This document shows, piece after piece, positions 26,323-34,147 of a stretch of 64,000 nucleotides of DNA. Within the stretch, counting starts at the first letter, position 1, and every line of letters begins with the position of its first letter. The notes beneath the pieces are model-generated. The model had not been told where the DNA came from. It searched no databases and saw nothing but the letters and a program-made list of their open reading frames with translations. Both the position numbers and the translations under genes were made by a program. Source of the DNA: Paenibacillus sp. FSL R7-0204 (GTDB taxonomy: Bacteria; Bacillota; Bacilli; Paenibacillales; Paenibacillaceae); NCBI RefSeq assembly GCF_038002225.1, contig NZ_JBBOCA010000001.1, positions 2,232,001 through 2,296,000 of the forward strand. Reading direction: 5' to 3'.

Positions 26323-26497
26323 TCTTATGAGCACGGACCGTTGGCCCGATCTGGCGTTTGATTCTGCCTGTAGCTGCATCCGTTTCAATGATATAGAGTT
26401 CCTTAATTGTTCCTGCAAGCGCGAACCATTCCTGTAAGGCTTCAGCTTCGGACATAGGGCCGTACAGCCGTTTGCCCCGATAACAGATATAGAACAC
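26309..26497 (-). CDS. Small hypothetical protein
   Basis: 62 residues from GTG 26497 with GGAG about 9 bases upstream. MFYICYRGKRLYGPMSEAEA suggests a GYF_2/SPOR-like short beta-alpha domain; the end is basic (GPTVRAHKKKKK). The Lys tail is encoded by the shared terminator. Unknown function, moderate coding likelihood. Confidence 0.5.
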   Translation of the reverse strand: MFYICYRGKRLYGPMSEAEALQEWFALAGTIKELYIIETDAATGRIKRQIGPTVRAHKKKKK

Positions 26498-26583
26498 ATG
26501 CGGCTCTCCATCTAAGTTATATTATCCCATTTCATTCTACGCTTTATCGCAGTGAAATTGAACAATATCCCCCACAATCGGGC

Positions 26584-27024
26584 TTATTTGAAAATAAATT
26601 CCACACGCGTGCCATCTGCGAACGCCTCCAGCTGATTGCCGACCCAGCTTCCCGCTCCGCGGTTATCACTGGGTGTTATGTATTCAATATGCGCTCCGGC
26701 TCCGCCTTCATCACACATGGCCATCGGCCATTCGTCCCGGTCATAGCCTTTCTTCGTGGGAACTCCCTTCAACGACGCCTTGCGGTTCTCCTCCGCTCCC
26801 TTGCGGTTGATCGTGCAGATGGCTGACTCTCCCTTGCGGATGGCCTTCTGGATGTGCTTTGCGGTCTCCGGGAAGCGGTCTGCCGGGAACTTCAGCTTCA
26901 CGACCTCCAAAGAATGACCGGAAGGGGTCTGCGGCAGCCATTGCCCGTTCTCTTCCAACAGGTAGGCGGACAGACTGATCAGGGCGATAATAATGAGACT
27001 GATGATGGACTTTTTGGCTTTCAT
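26584..27024 (-). CDS. nucB: NucB-type secreted deoxyribonuclease
   Basis: 146 residues from ATG 27024 (AAAGGAG upstream). Signal anchor ([18 protein letters not shown]) and one NucA/NucB domain: [48 protein letters not shown]. The RDEWPM and SDNRGAGS blocks hold the catalytic Asp/Glu/Asn residues of this family. NucB is an extracellular DNase made during sporulation in Bacillus and disperses biofilm DNA. Family length is usual. Confidence 0.9.
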   Translation of the reverse strand: MKAKKSIISLIIIALISLSAYLLEENGQWLPQTPSGHSLEVVKLKFPADRFPETAKHIQKAIRKGESAICTINRKGAEENRKASLKGVPTKKGYDRDEWPMAMCDEGGAGAHIEYITPSDNRGAGSWVGNQLEAFADGTRVEFIFK

Positions 27025-27174
27025 ATCTGCTCCTTTGTAGGTGGGTATGGGTATAATGCCTGTGCCCAGAATAGTATAGCGTAAGAATAACGGATTGTGA
27101 CAGCCCTAATTCTGTGCAGTTGCCGTGCTGAAGTTCCATAATTCGTCATAATATGTACAAACACAAGGAAAAGG

Positions 27175-28662
27175 ATGGTGGAAAATGTGGAACAGCGCAA
27201 CCTCAGGGACCTGCTGGATTCGGCCTCACGGCTGATTGGTGATGTGCAGTGGCAAGCGGCTTTTCGCAAAATTCAAATGACTCCCGCTGACCCGGAGCTG
27301 GGGGCGCCCGCACAGAAGCTGCTGGAGACGCTGTACTGGCTCCAGGGCCAGGGCATGATCAGCGGTCAGCATGATTACCTGGAGAGCCCGGATGATATCA
27401 ACAACAAGCTGAAGAATACGGCTGGCAGCTATGCCGGACTGCACGGCTATGAGATGGGGCCGATCAGCAACCAGACGGAGAAGCTCATCAGCAGCCAGCG
27501 GCAGGGCGTAACCGACAGTGCGATCCGCTGGCACAAGGCTGGGGGTATCGTAGCGATGACCTATCATGCCAACCTGCCGGGCAGCGCTCCAGCCTGGACG
27601 AATGTCTCCATGAGTCTCAGCGAAGCTAATTTCAGCAAGTACATCACACCGGGAACGCCAGAGTATACGGCAATGATTGCGGAACTCGATAAGGTAGCTG
27701 TTTTCCTGAAAAAGCTGGGTGACGCCGGTGTCCCCGTACTCTGGAGACCTTACCATGAGATGAACGGCGGCTGGTTCTGGTGGGGGCAGAAATCCTCCTT
27801 CGTGACCCTCTGGGAGATCATGTTCGAGCGGTACACCGTCTATCATCAGCTGCACAATCTGCTGTGGGTGTGGAGTCCGAATGCCAAGAACAAGAATAGT
27901 GAGGAGCCGGCGAAGTATTATCCGGGCAGCGGCAGGGTGGATGTGCTGGCGGCGGATATTTTCGAGGGGGATTATATGGTAAGCCATCATGATACGCTCT
28001 GGGACCTGGGGCGCGGCAAGCTGATCGCCATCGGCGAGAACGGGGAACTCCCTCCGCCAGCTGTGCTGGCAGGCACGCAGAACAAGTGGAGCTACCAGAT
28101 GACCTGGGGCAAGATGCTGTACGAGCGCAATAAGGATGCAGTGATTCAGGCTTTTATGAGGAATAGTGCCATATTCTCCAGAGACGACTATTCGGCCAAA
28201 GCAGCGGCGTATGCTTCTTCAGGAGGGGTCCTACCCAAGCCGGGGCTCTATGGGCAGTACTATAACAATATTACGCTTAGCGGCACGCCTGCCCTCACCC
28301 GGACAGATGCCAACATTAACTTCGCCTGGAGGCAGGCGGCGCCCGATCCGGCCGTTCACACCGATCTGTTCTCGGTACGCTGGAGCGGCAAAATAAGTGC
28401 TGCCTACAGTGAGACCTATACGATCTATTCGTATTCAGATGACGGAATCCGGGTATGGATCGACGGGAAGCTGGTTATTGACAGCTGGATCAAGCAGAGC
28501 GGGCAGGAGCGGCAAGGCACAGTGAGTCTGATTGCGGGGAAGCTGCATGAGCTGAAGGTGGAATACTATGAGAACCAGGGGGATGCGCGGGCGGTACTGA
28601 TGTGGGAGAGCCCCAGCCAGGCCAAAGGCGTAATTCCGGCAGGAGCCCTCTATCTTCCATAA
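27175..28662 (+). CDS. GH26 beta-mannanase-like enzyme with PA14 domain
   Basis: 495 residues. The GH26 domain covers about 1-340: acid/base Glu 195 in WRPYHEMNGGWFWWG and a likely nucleophile Glu 288 in LIAIGENGELP. Residues 355-495 form a PA14 domain (GLYGQYYNNITLSGTP, YTIYSYSDDGIRVWIDGKL, GDARAVLMWESP) used for sugar binding. GH26 enzymes cleave beta-1,4-mannan or mixed-linkage glucan. No signal peptide is visible from ATG 27175 or the nearby GTG codons, which is odd for a mannanase with a binding module. Converging neighbour is the PH-domain gene. Confidence 0.85.
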   Translation: MVENVEQRNLRDLLDSASRLIGDVQWQAAFRKIQMTPADPELGAPAQKLLETLYWLQGQGMISGQHDYLESPDDINNKLKNTAGSYAGLHGYEMGPISNQTEKLISSQRQGVTDSAIRWHKAGGIVAMTYHANLPGSAPAWTNVSMSLSEANFSKYITPGTPEYTAMIAELDKVAVFLKKLGDAGVPVLWRPYHEMNGGWFWWGQKSSFVTLWEIMFERYTVYHQLHNLLWVWSPNAKNKNSEEPAKYYPGSGRVDVLAADIFEGDYMVSHHDTLWDLGRGKLIAIGENGELPPPAVLAGTQNKWSYQMTWGKMLYERNKDAVIQAFMRNSAIFSRDDYSAKAAAYASSGGVLPKPGLYGQYYNNITLSGTPALTRTDANINFAWRQAAPDPAVHTDLFSVRWSGKISAAYSETYTIYSYSDDGIRVWIDGKLVIDSWIKQSGQERQGTVSLIAGKLHELKVEYYENQGDARAVLMWESPSQAKGVIPAGALYLP

Positions 28663-28679
28663 TGAAGTGTAACGAAGCG

Positions 28680-29171
28680 TCAGATATGCTCGCGGTAGCT
28701 GATGTTGTTAGCAATTTTCTCGTCACGGACGGCTTGGCGCAGGATATCCTTGACAGCTTGAACCTTACGGATTCTATAGAAGGGGAGCTGTGGTGATGAA
28801 GCATCATCCGACAAAATGATCAGCGTCCCGATGCCCAGCATACGCTGCATAACCGACTGGGTGACGGAGAAATCATTGACCCGCAGCAGCTCGATTTCTT
28901 CGACATCTTTGCCGATCAGTCCGCTCTTGACCATAATCCGCTGGGACGTAATCGTATACTTGGTGGTATTCAGCCCGATCAGCCCCTTGAGACGGTCAGA
29001 GATGCCGGCAGGCTTGCCCTGCCATAATTCTTTTTCGTGACCGGAGCTGTGGCCAGCCGCTGGACGCCGTGCTGCTGCCGGAGAACCGGCCTCTTCTGTG
29101 CCTGCCCCGCATTCCCCGCAGAATTTGGCGCCTTGCTTGTATTCCGCACCACATGTTGTGCAATAAGCCAT
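28680..29171 (-). CDS. Zinc-ribbon plus PH-domain (bPH2-type) protein
   Basis: 163 residues from ATG 29171. The N-terminal zinc ribbon has CTTCG and CGECG pairs (four Cys at about 4, 7, 18, 21), then an Ala/Pro-rich linker, then a bacterial PH-like domain from about residue 65: ELWQGKPAGISDRLKGL, YTITSQRIMVKSGLIGKDVE, EIELLRVNDFSVTQSVM. Such proteins are common and of unknown role. A 17-base gap separates its end from the converging GH26 gene. Confidence 0.8.
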   Translation of the reverse strand: MAYCTTCGAEYKQGAKFCGECGAGTEEAGSPAAARRPAAGHSSGHEKELWQGKPAGISDRLKGLIGLNTTKYTITSQRIMVKSGLIGKDVEEIELLRVNDFSVTQSVMQRMLGIGTLIILSDDASSPQLPFYRIRKVQAVKDILRQAVRDEKIANNISYREHI

Positions 29172-29372
29172 GATAGATCTTCCTCTCCTTGAACGGATAA
29201 ATTCATTATAGTATAACAGGAATTGCCAGTCATCAACGGGTTATGGGCCGCTGTTTCTCCCTATGAATACGCTTAACCGCAGACAGATGTTTCATTACGC
29301 CGAATTTTACATTAATTTCATTTGCACTTAACAAAAATCGATATTATTCTGTTAAGTGGAGGGATATTAACT

Positions 29373-29975
29373 ATGAGACAAGCTTTACTTGCAGGACTGC
29401 TAATGGCCGTCATGATCCTCAGTGCCTGCGGCAATAACAGCGCCGAACCGGCTTCCCCGGAAGCGGTGCAGGAGACGGTACAGAACTTTTACAATGAAAT
29501 GGCGAAATTCGACGAAATGGGCAAATCCTCGCTAGAGAACTTCAACACCACATTAACCTCTTATTCCACCGGACAAGCGACAGACAAAGAATTCGAGAAG
29601 GCTGTAGACAGCTTCCAGGATACCGCCTCCGAGCTTGCAGATCATGTGAACGATATCAAGATTGCGGGCGGCCTGCCGGATACGATCGAGAAGCTGCTTA
29701 GAGATTCGGTGATTGCTTTCCAGAGTGCCTATCAGATCAAGGAAAAGGCTTCCAAGAGCGCTGTATCGCCCGATGTGACCGCAGAGGAATTCAACACGAT
29801 GAATCAGCAGGCGGACGTAGCGATGCTCTACGGCATCTCCAAGCTGAATGAGGCCAGAGAAGCCGCCGGACTGATTGATAAGGAGCAAGCCGTACCAGGA
29901 ACCGTATCAGATGCAGGCACAGGTGCCAACCAGGAACCGGGAGCTGGAAGCGCAGGGACTTCGTCAGTGAAATAA
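29373..29975 (+). CDS. Lipoprotein of unknown function
   Basis: 200 residues from ATG 29373 (GTGGAGGG upstream), preferred over a frame start 51 bases earlier. Lipobox LMAVMILSAC with Cys 19. The mature part is helical (PEAVQETVQNFYNEMAKFDE, ASELADHVNDIKIAGG, FNTMNQQADVAMLYG) and ends in a Gly/Ala/Ser-rich tail. No ligand motif recognised. Confidence 0.75.
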   Translation: MRQALLAGLLMAVMILSACGNNSAEPASPEAVQETVQNFYNEMAKFDEMGKSSLENFNTTLTSYSTGQATDKEFEKAVDSFQDTASELADHVNDIKIAGGLPDTIEKLLRDSVIAFQSAYQIKEKASKSAVSPDVTAEEFNTMNQQADVAMLYGISKLNEAREAAGLIDKEQAVPGTVSDAGTGANQEPGAGSAGTSSVK

Positions 29976-30015
29976 GCAGAGACAAGACTTGTTATAGGCA
30001 AAAGGGTTCAGAGGA

Positions 30016-30049
30016 AGACGCTGTACAGCATTACTGTAGGCGTCTTTTT
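30016..30049 (+). terminator. Terminator of the lipoprotein gene
   Basis: AGACGC ... GCGTCT outer stem with TACAG / CTGTA inside, followed by TTTTT. Confidence 0.8.
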
Positions 30050-30062
30050 GCTGCCGATTGAA

Positions 30063-30488
30063 TTATTGGTCCAACCTTTTTGAGAAGTACTTAGGGGCCT
30101 CCCTGAAACCTTGTCTTTCATAAAATGTATGAGCCTCTATTCTTCTGGCATGACAATGAACCTGGATACTGGCACATCCTCTTCGACGGGCGGAAGCTGA
30201 TGCGGATTCCACTAATTCCTGTCCAATTCCCTTACTTCTAGCTGAGGAGTCCACAACCAGATAACTGATGGAGGCGATATCTCCTCTCATGCCCAGTTGC
30301 GGGATATAATGCAGGGAGAGACAGGCGATAACACATCCTTCCGCTTCATAGACCATTAACTCCTCATTGGGGTCAGTAAGAAGTCTTTCTATATTCTCTT
30401 TCATAAAAAGCTTGGTATCCGGGTAACCTAATTGCGTCAATAGTCTGGAAATATCCTCCCGATCCTCCACATTTGCAGCTCTAATCAT
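30063..30488 (-). CDS. GNAT family N-acetyltransferase
   Basis: 141 residues; ATG 30488 has GGAG 9 bases upstream and is preferred over the ATG three codons earlier. Standard GNAT fold: IRAANVEDREDISRLL (motif C region), SISYLVVDSSARSKGIGQEL with the acetyl-CoA binding R/Q-x-x-G-x-G/A type loop (ARSKGIG), and FYERQGFREAPKYFSKRL at the end. It moves an acetyl group to an amine; the substrate cannot be told. Confidence 0.88.
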   Translation of the reverse strand: MIRAANVEDREDISRLLTQLGYPDTKLFMKENIERLLTDPNEELMVYEAEGCVIACLSLHYIPQLGMRGDIASISYLVVDSSARSKGIGQELVESASASARRRGCASIQVHCHARRIEAHTFYERQGFREAPKYFSKRLDQ

Positions 30489-30762
30489 AAATATCATCTC
30501 CGTCCTTTCTACCCCTTTTCCCTAATAATGGCATTAAATTAGCGAAACAACTAGAACCACGTGATGGCTGTTTTCATGCAGGTGTGGTGCTAGCTCAACC
30601 TTTTGTTATGATCAGCTGAAGCTCCCCTCCTGAGTCCTTGCTCTGACATTAATTTCTGCTTGCCTAACAAGAAGAATTGCGGATATAATACAAACGTACG
30701 TTCGGTTCATGGGCGGCAAGATGATGTAGTCCGGCTATAAAGAACAGAGTGGGGGAATAGCA

Positions 30763-31098
30763 ATGGGCAAGAAGCTTGAAGCGGACGGTCTGCGGGAGAG
30801 CAGCCGAAGCATGTTGACGGAGCATAAGGGCGGGATCAGGAGGGACGAACGGGAGACCTGGCATAGCCTGAGGCCGGTTCTGGATGAGCAGAAGCTGGAG
30901 GAGATTGAGCATACGCTGGCCTTATCGCTAAGGAGTCATGTGCGGGTAACGCTAGTGCTGTACGATCCTCTGGAGCAGAGGAAGCTGAGCGGGTTCGTGA
31001 CTTCCATTCACACCCACTCGCGGGAATTCAAGCTGCAGTGGGCGGAGGAATGGAAGTGGCTGCTTGTAGATGACATTGTGGAGGCTTATATTGTCTAA
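30763..31098 (+). CDS. YolD-like family protein
   Basis: 111 residues from ATG 30763 (GTGGGGG upstream). KLEADGLRESSRSMLTEHKG and RPVLDEQKLEEIEHTL resemble the helical start of YolD-like proteins, and VRVTLVLYDPLEQRKLSGFV with the following beta strands and LVDDIVEAYIV match the conserved C-terminal part. YolD proteins often sit near UV-damage polymerase genes, but none is present here. Confidence 0.8.
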   Translation: MGKKLEADGLRESSRSMLTEHKGGIRRDERETWHSLRPVLDEQKLEEIEHTLALSLRSHVRVTLVLYDPLEQRKLSGFVTSIHTHSREFKLQWAEEWKWLLVDDIVEAYIV

Positions 31099-31139
31099 AA
31101 GATAACCTGTTCGCCTGGGATCCGCACGGCACGCTTCAT

Positions 31140-31301
31140 TTACTTGCTGCGGTGTCCGTCTGTCTTCTCATAGGCAATCAGCGTGACCTCCGGGTTCCCG
31201 GTCATCCGGGCAATCTCTGATTCCGCCTGGCGGATCACTTCCACCACATCCTCCTGGTCGCTAAGCGGGGCTATTCTGTAGCTGTCGCTGTGGATCTCCA
31301 T
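31140..31301 (-). CDS. Small hypothetical protein
   Basis: 53 residues from ATG 31301 with GGAAAGGGGG upstream; an earlier frame start at 31346 lacks a ribosome site. MEIHSDSYRIAPLSDQEDVV, then an acidic helix (EVIRQAESEIARMTG) and VTLIAYEKTDGHRSK. No family recognised. Confidence 0.55.
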   Translation of the reverse strand: MEIHSDSYRIAPLSDQEDVVEVIRQAESEIARMTGNPEVTLIAYEKTDGHRSK

Positions 31302-31479
31302 GTTCATCCCCCTTTCCGTTAGAATGACCTGACTTGCGGTCTGCATTCTTATTCTGGCCTATAGGTGCACAGTTCATCCGGGGAGATAGGACACTTCACA
31401 GCTCATTTTGTGAAAAAAACGGTCATTGGTGCAAGCAACCCGGCCTAAGCGGGCATTTACTATACCAGGGGGTGAGTAG

Positions 31480-32166
31480 ATGCTTACTTTGGAGCAGGTG
31501 AAGCAGAAGTCGGCCGCAAGGCTGGCGAAGCTGCATCCGGCCGTACTGGCCGGGGCGAACGAGTTGATTAGACGCTGTTATAACCGGGGGGTGCAGATCC
31601 TCATTACGCAGGGCATGCGCACGATAGCGCAGCAGAATGAGCTATATTTTCAAGGGAGAACCAAGAAGGGCGACATTGTAACCAATGCCCGGGGAGGCGA
31701 CAGCTACCATAATTACGGACTGGCAATAGACTTTGCGCTACTCCTGCCGGATGGCAGGAATGTGTCATGGGATATGAACCGTGACGGGGATGACGACAAG
31801 GTGTCAGACTGGCAAGAGGTGGTTCAGGAGGGGAAGAAGCTGGGATTCGAATGGGGCGGGGACTGGACCTCCTTCAAGGATTACGCTCATCTGCAGATGA
31901 GCTTCGGCCTTAGCATCCAGGACCTGAAGGCAGGCAGACGGCCTACTGCCCAGCAGAGTGCAGCCGCACTAAGCCGTATAACCGGAGGTGAGCCAGAGGT
32001 GAACAAGGATATCCCGGTAAATATTACGCTCAATGGAAAGAAGCTGACGACCGGCGTCATGGACGATGCGGTAACCTATGCGCCTGTACGTGCGATTGCC
32101 GAAGCACTTGGAGCCAAGGTCACGTATAATGCGTCCAGCAAGACCGTGAACATTGTGAAGGAATAA
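31480..32166 (+). CDS. M15 L-Ala-D-Glu peptidase with copper-amine-oxidase-like domain
   Basis: 228 residues from ATG 31480 (CCAGGGGGTGAG upstream), no signal peptide. Residues 1-160 are a CwlK/Ply500-type peptidase: QGMRTIAQQNELYFQGRTK, SYHNYGLAIDFALLLPDG (His, Asp), GFEWGGDW (the catalytic Glu region), HLQMSFG (His). Residues 175-228 are a Cu_amine_oxidN1 type domain (VNITLNGKKLTTGV, APVRAIAEALGAKVTYN), seen in many wall-linked proteins. Close paralogue of the peptidase part at 5056-5850; probably a domesticated phage lysin. Confidence 0.88.
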   Translation: MLTLEQVKQKSAARLAKLHPAVLAGANELIRRCYNRGVQILITQGMRTIAQQNELYFQGRTKKGDIVTNARGGDSYHNYGLAIDFALLLPDGRNVSWDMNRDGDDDKVSDWQEVVQEGKKLGFEWGGDWTSFKDYAHLQMSFGLSIQDLKAGRRPTAQQSAAALSRITGGEPEVNKDIPVNITLNGKKLTTGVMDDAVTYAPVRAIAEALGAKVTYNASSKTVNIVKE

Positions 32167-32241
32167 CTTCTCTGCATAGATGCTGTGCCGGATGGGGAAA
32201 TTATCAGCGATTAACCACATCCATGAAGGGGGCACAACATT

Positions 32242-32709
32242 TTGAACAAGCTGATCACAAGTCTTGCCTGCGGTACGGTCCTGTCCATGAGTCTGCTCGG
32301 AGCAGGGAGCATCTCCGCAGCACCCGGCGGTATGATGACTACCACTCCAGGCGTTATGAGCACCTCCGCTCCGGGCATGAACAGTACGACTACTGACGGC
32401 CGGATGGGCAACATGAACATGCGCAATATGGATGACCGGATGATGGACAGCCGGGGCAATACCATGATGAACGAGACCAGAGATTCCATGCACAAGACCG
32501 AATCCATCATGAAGGACAAAATCCGTACCGGCGACAACAGCTCCGTCTCCCCGCTGTCCAACAATAACACAACGGGCCGCTACCGGGCACAGAGCACAAC
32601 CACCACAAGCAACACCCGAAACGGCTCCAACTGGGGCTGGCTCGGTCTCGTCGGCCTCCTAGGTCTGGCCGGCATGCGCAGCAGAACCGGTGAGCGTGAC
32701 CGCCACTAG
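32242..32709 (+). CDS. WGxxGxxG family exported Met-rich protein
   Basis: 155 residues from TTG 32242 (TGAAGGGGG upstream). Signal peptide (LACGTVLSMSLLGAGSISA), a long low-complexity stretch rich in Met, Asn, Thr, Ser and Asp (MGNMNMRNMDDRMMDSRG), then GSNWGWLGLVGLLGLAGMRS and a basic tail. The W-G-W-L-G-L-V-G-L-L-G-L-A-G block with Arg-rich end is the sorting-like motif of the WGxxGxxG family. Role unknown. Confidence 0.8.
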   Translation: MNKLITSLACGTVLSMSLLGAGSISAAPGGMMTTTPGVMSTSAPGMNSTTTDGRMGNMNMRNMDDRMMDSRGNTMMNETRDSMHKTESIMKDKIRTGDNSSVSPLSNNNTTGRYRAQSTTTTSNTRNGSNWGWLGLVGLLGLAGMRSRTGERDRH

Positions 32710-32761
32710 TCTGAGCAGCGCAGGGCAGAACGGATCTGACCAGATCCGATTCGGTAAGACG

Positions 32762-32804
32762 AGCAAAAGGCCCGTGTCAGTCTCGGCTGAGCGGGCTGTT
32801 TGCT
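32762..32804 (+). terminator. Terminator between WGxxGxxG gene and tRNA-Leu
   Basis: AGCAAA / TTTGCT and GCCCG / CGGGC paired arms, flanked by A and T rich ends. Confidence 0.65.
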
Positions 32805-32894
32805 GCTTATGCAGAAATACTTACAAAAAGCAATTGCGTATCCTCCAGATACGTGATATTATATTTCTTGTCGCGTATAACGCGCACACAACAT

Positions 32895-32980
32895 GCCGGG
32901 GTGGCGGAACAGGCAGACGCACAGGACTTAAAATCCTGCGAAGGGTGACCTTCGTACGGGTTCGACCCCCGTCCTCGGCA
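32895..32980 (+). tRNA. tRNA-Leu (anticodon UAA)
   Basis: Complete cloverleaf of 86 bases: acceptor GCCGGGG / CCTCGGC (one G-U), D-arm GCGGAACAGGCAGACGC, anticodon arm CAGGA-CTTAAAA-TCCTG with TAA, long variable arm CGAAGGG-TGA-CCTTCG, T-arm ACGGG-TTCGACC-CCCGT, discriminator A. CCA is not encoded. The long variable arm fits a class II leucine tRNA. Its 3' half is copied in decayed form at 56166-56224. Confidence 0.97.
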
Positions 32981-32988
32981 CTAGAATG

Positions 32989-33016
32989 AAAACCTTGAGA
33001 AATCAAGGTTTTTTTA
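32989..33016 (+). terminator. Terminator of tRNA-Leu
   Basis: AAAACCTTGA / TCAAGGTTTT stem with a short loop and T run, 8 bases after the tRNA. Confidence 0.9.
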
Positions 33017-33079
33017 TTTGGATTACTTTCAAAAGTATATGTAGAACACTTATTTAGTGCACAGGATTTATCCTGTTAA

Positions 33080-33229
33080 TTACTGAGTTTTGTCAGGAAA
33101 GATACTCAATTCATTGGCTAGCACTTCTTCCCCGGTTAACACCTCTACCATGATGCCTACTCCCAAGCGAAACCCATATTTGAATATAGATGCCTCCTCT
33201 GAAAATCGCTCCTTCCAAATCTCCTTCAT
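33080..33229 (-). pseudogene. C-terminal fragment of a DUF6809-like gene
   Basis: A 49-codon minus-strand frame reads MKEIWKERFSEEASIFKYGF, then RLGVGIMVEVLTGEEVLANE and ends IFPDKTQ. The xxFxYGFRLGxxxMxEV pattern is typical of the end of DUF6809-like proteins that are frequent in Paenibacillus; the N-terminal 60 or so residues are missing and the upstream frame is closed by stops. Probably dead. Confidence 0.45.
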
Positions 33230-33426
33230 TTATAAAGTGCTTTGTGTTCAACCATAAGTTATTTATACTGGCTAAATCCACGTTGTATTCTCTATAAAGA
33301 ATAACGTTTTCATTGATGGCGGATTTGATAGAGTGTGTTGCTTAGCTAGGTCAAGCATGTATTTTTTAAGGTTCGTGCAGACTGTAAGTTACCTGCCGCT
33401 TTTATATCCGGGGTTGTCGCGACAGG

Positions 33427-33600
33427 TGGACAATCATTTTTCTGGCAGCCTTGGCCGGGATTGATCCATCGCTGTATGAGGCAGCGGAGATTGATGGAGC
33501 TTCAAGGCTTGCCTGGCTGGGAGGAGCACCCTGCTGTAAGAGCAGGTAAAGTCTATTATATCCATGAGTATTGGAATGGAGATGATGCCTTCTCTGGCTT
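33427..33600 (+). pseudogene. Chimeric remnant: ABC sugar permease piece joined to binding-protein piece
   Basis: 33427-33510 encodes WTIIFLAALAGIDPSLYEAA and EIDGASR, the EAA loop of a CUT1/LplB-type sugar permease. From about 33510, in another frame, LPGWEEHPAVRAGKVYYIHE resembles the C-terminal part of siderophore-type binding proteins (xxxLPAVxxGRVYxI). The two pieces come from unrelated genes joined at one point, so this is a recombination scar just upstream of the PTS operon. Bases 33017-33766 hold no intact gene. Confidence 0.55.
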
Positions 33601-33679
33601 TGCTGTGGTACGCATAGTTGCAAACGGGGAATCAAAGCAATGCCATTCTTTTTCCCCCAGGTAGGTGAAAAAGAATGGG

Positions 33680-33708
33680 TTCAATTGAAAGCGGTATCAA
33701 ATTATACT
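33680..33708 (+). promoter_or_regulatory. Promoter with cre (CcpA) site of the PTS operon
   Basis: TGAAAGCGGTATCA at 33686-33699 fits the cre consensus TGNAANCGNWNNCA. It fills the 17-base space between a possible -35 (TTCAAT, 33680) and a -10 (TATACT, 33703), so CcpA binding would block the promoter when glucose is present. The -35 is weak, consistent with an activated promoter. Confidence 0.7.
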
Positions 33709-33765
33709 TACCTTGTAACAAGGACAGCAAGACAGATAAGAGAGAAAAAACGCAGAGGTGATGGA

Positions 33766-34074
33766 ATGGAATACGTGGAGAAGATTATGACGCTGATTGC
33801 CAATTCTGGAGAAGCTAGAAGTAAAGCGATGGAAGCGATTCAAGTGGCGAAAACTAATGATTTTATTGCGGCCAAAAAAATGCTGCAGGAAGCTTCGGAT
33901 GTTTTGCGAATGGCTCATAAAATTCAAACGGGTCTAATTCAGGAGGAAGCAGGAGGAAGTAAGCAGGAGATCACGATTCTAATGATACATGCCCAGGACC
34001 ATCTGATGAATGCTATGACTGTCAAAGATCTGGCTGCAGAATTTATTGAATTGTATGAGGTTAACAAGAAATAG
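33766..34074 (+). CDS. PTS lactose/cellobiose-family EIIA component
   Basis: 102 residues from ATG 33766 (AGAGGTGATGG upstream). All-helical EIIA of the Lac family: IANSGEARSKAMEAIQVAKT, LQEASDVLRMAHKIQTGLIQ, and ILMIHAQDHLMNAM with the phosphorylated His 75 and the metal-binding Asp 78. It takes phosphate from HPr and passes it to EIIB (38046). First gene of a five-gene operon: EIIA, EIIC, glycoside hydrolase, EIIB, GH1. Confidence 0.95.
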   Translation: MEYVEKIMTLIANSGEARSKAMEAIQVAKTNDFIAAKKMLQEASDVLRMAHKIQTGLIQEEAGGSKQEITILMIHAQDHLMNAMTVKDLAAEFIELYEVNKK

Positions 34075-34147
34075 ATAGTCAGGATCATTCGGGGTTAGCC
34101 TTATGCGATAGCTAAAGGCTCCCTAAACATTTTAATGGGGGTCAGGT

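Noticed and set aside
27226..27990. 254-codon minus-strand frame inside the GH26 gene
   Set aside because: Antisense of a gene with clear catalytic motifs; no ribosome site or known domain.
32690..33006. Open frames running through the tRNA-Leu region on both strands
   Set aside because: They overlap a complete tRNA and its terminator and have no protein similarity.
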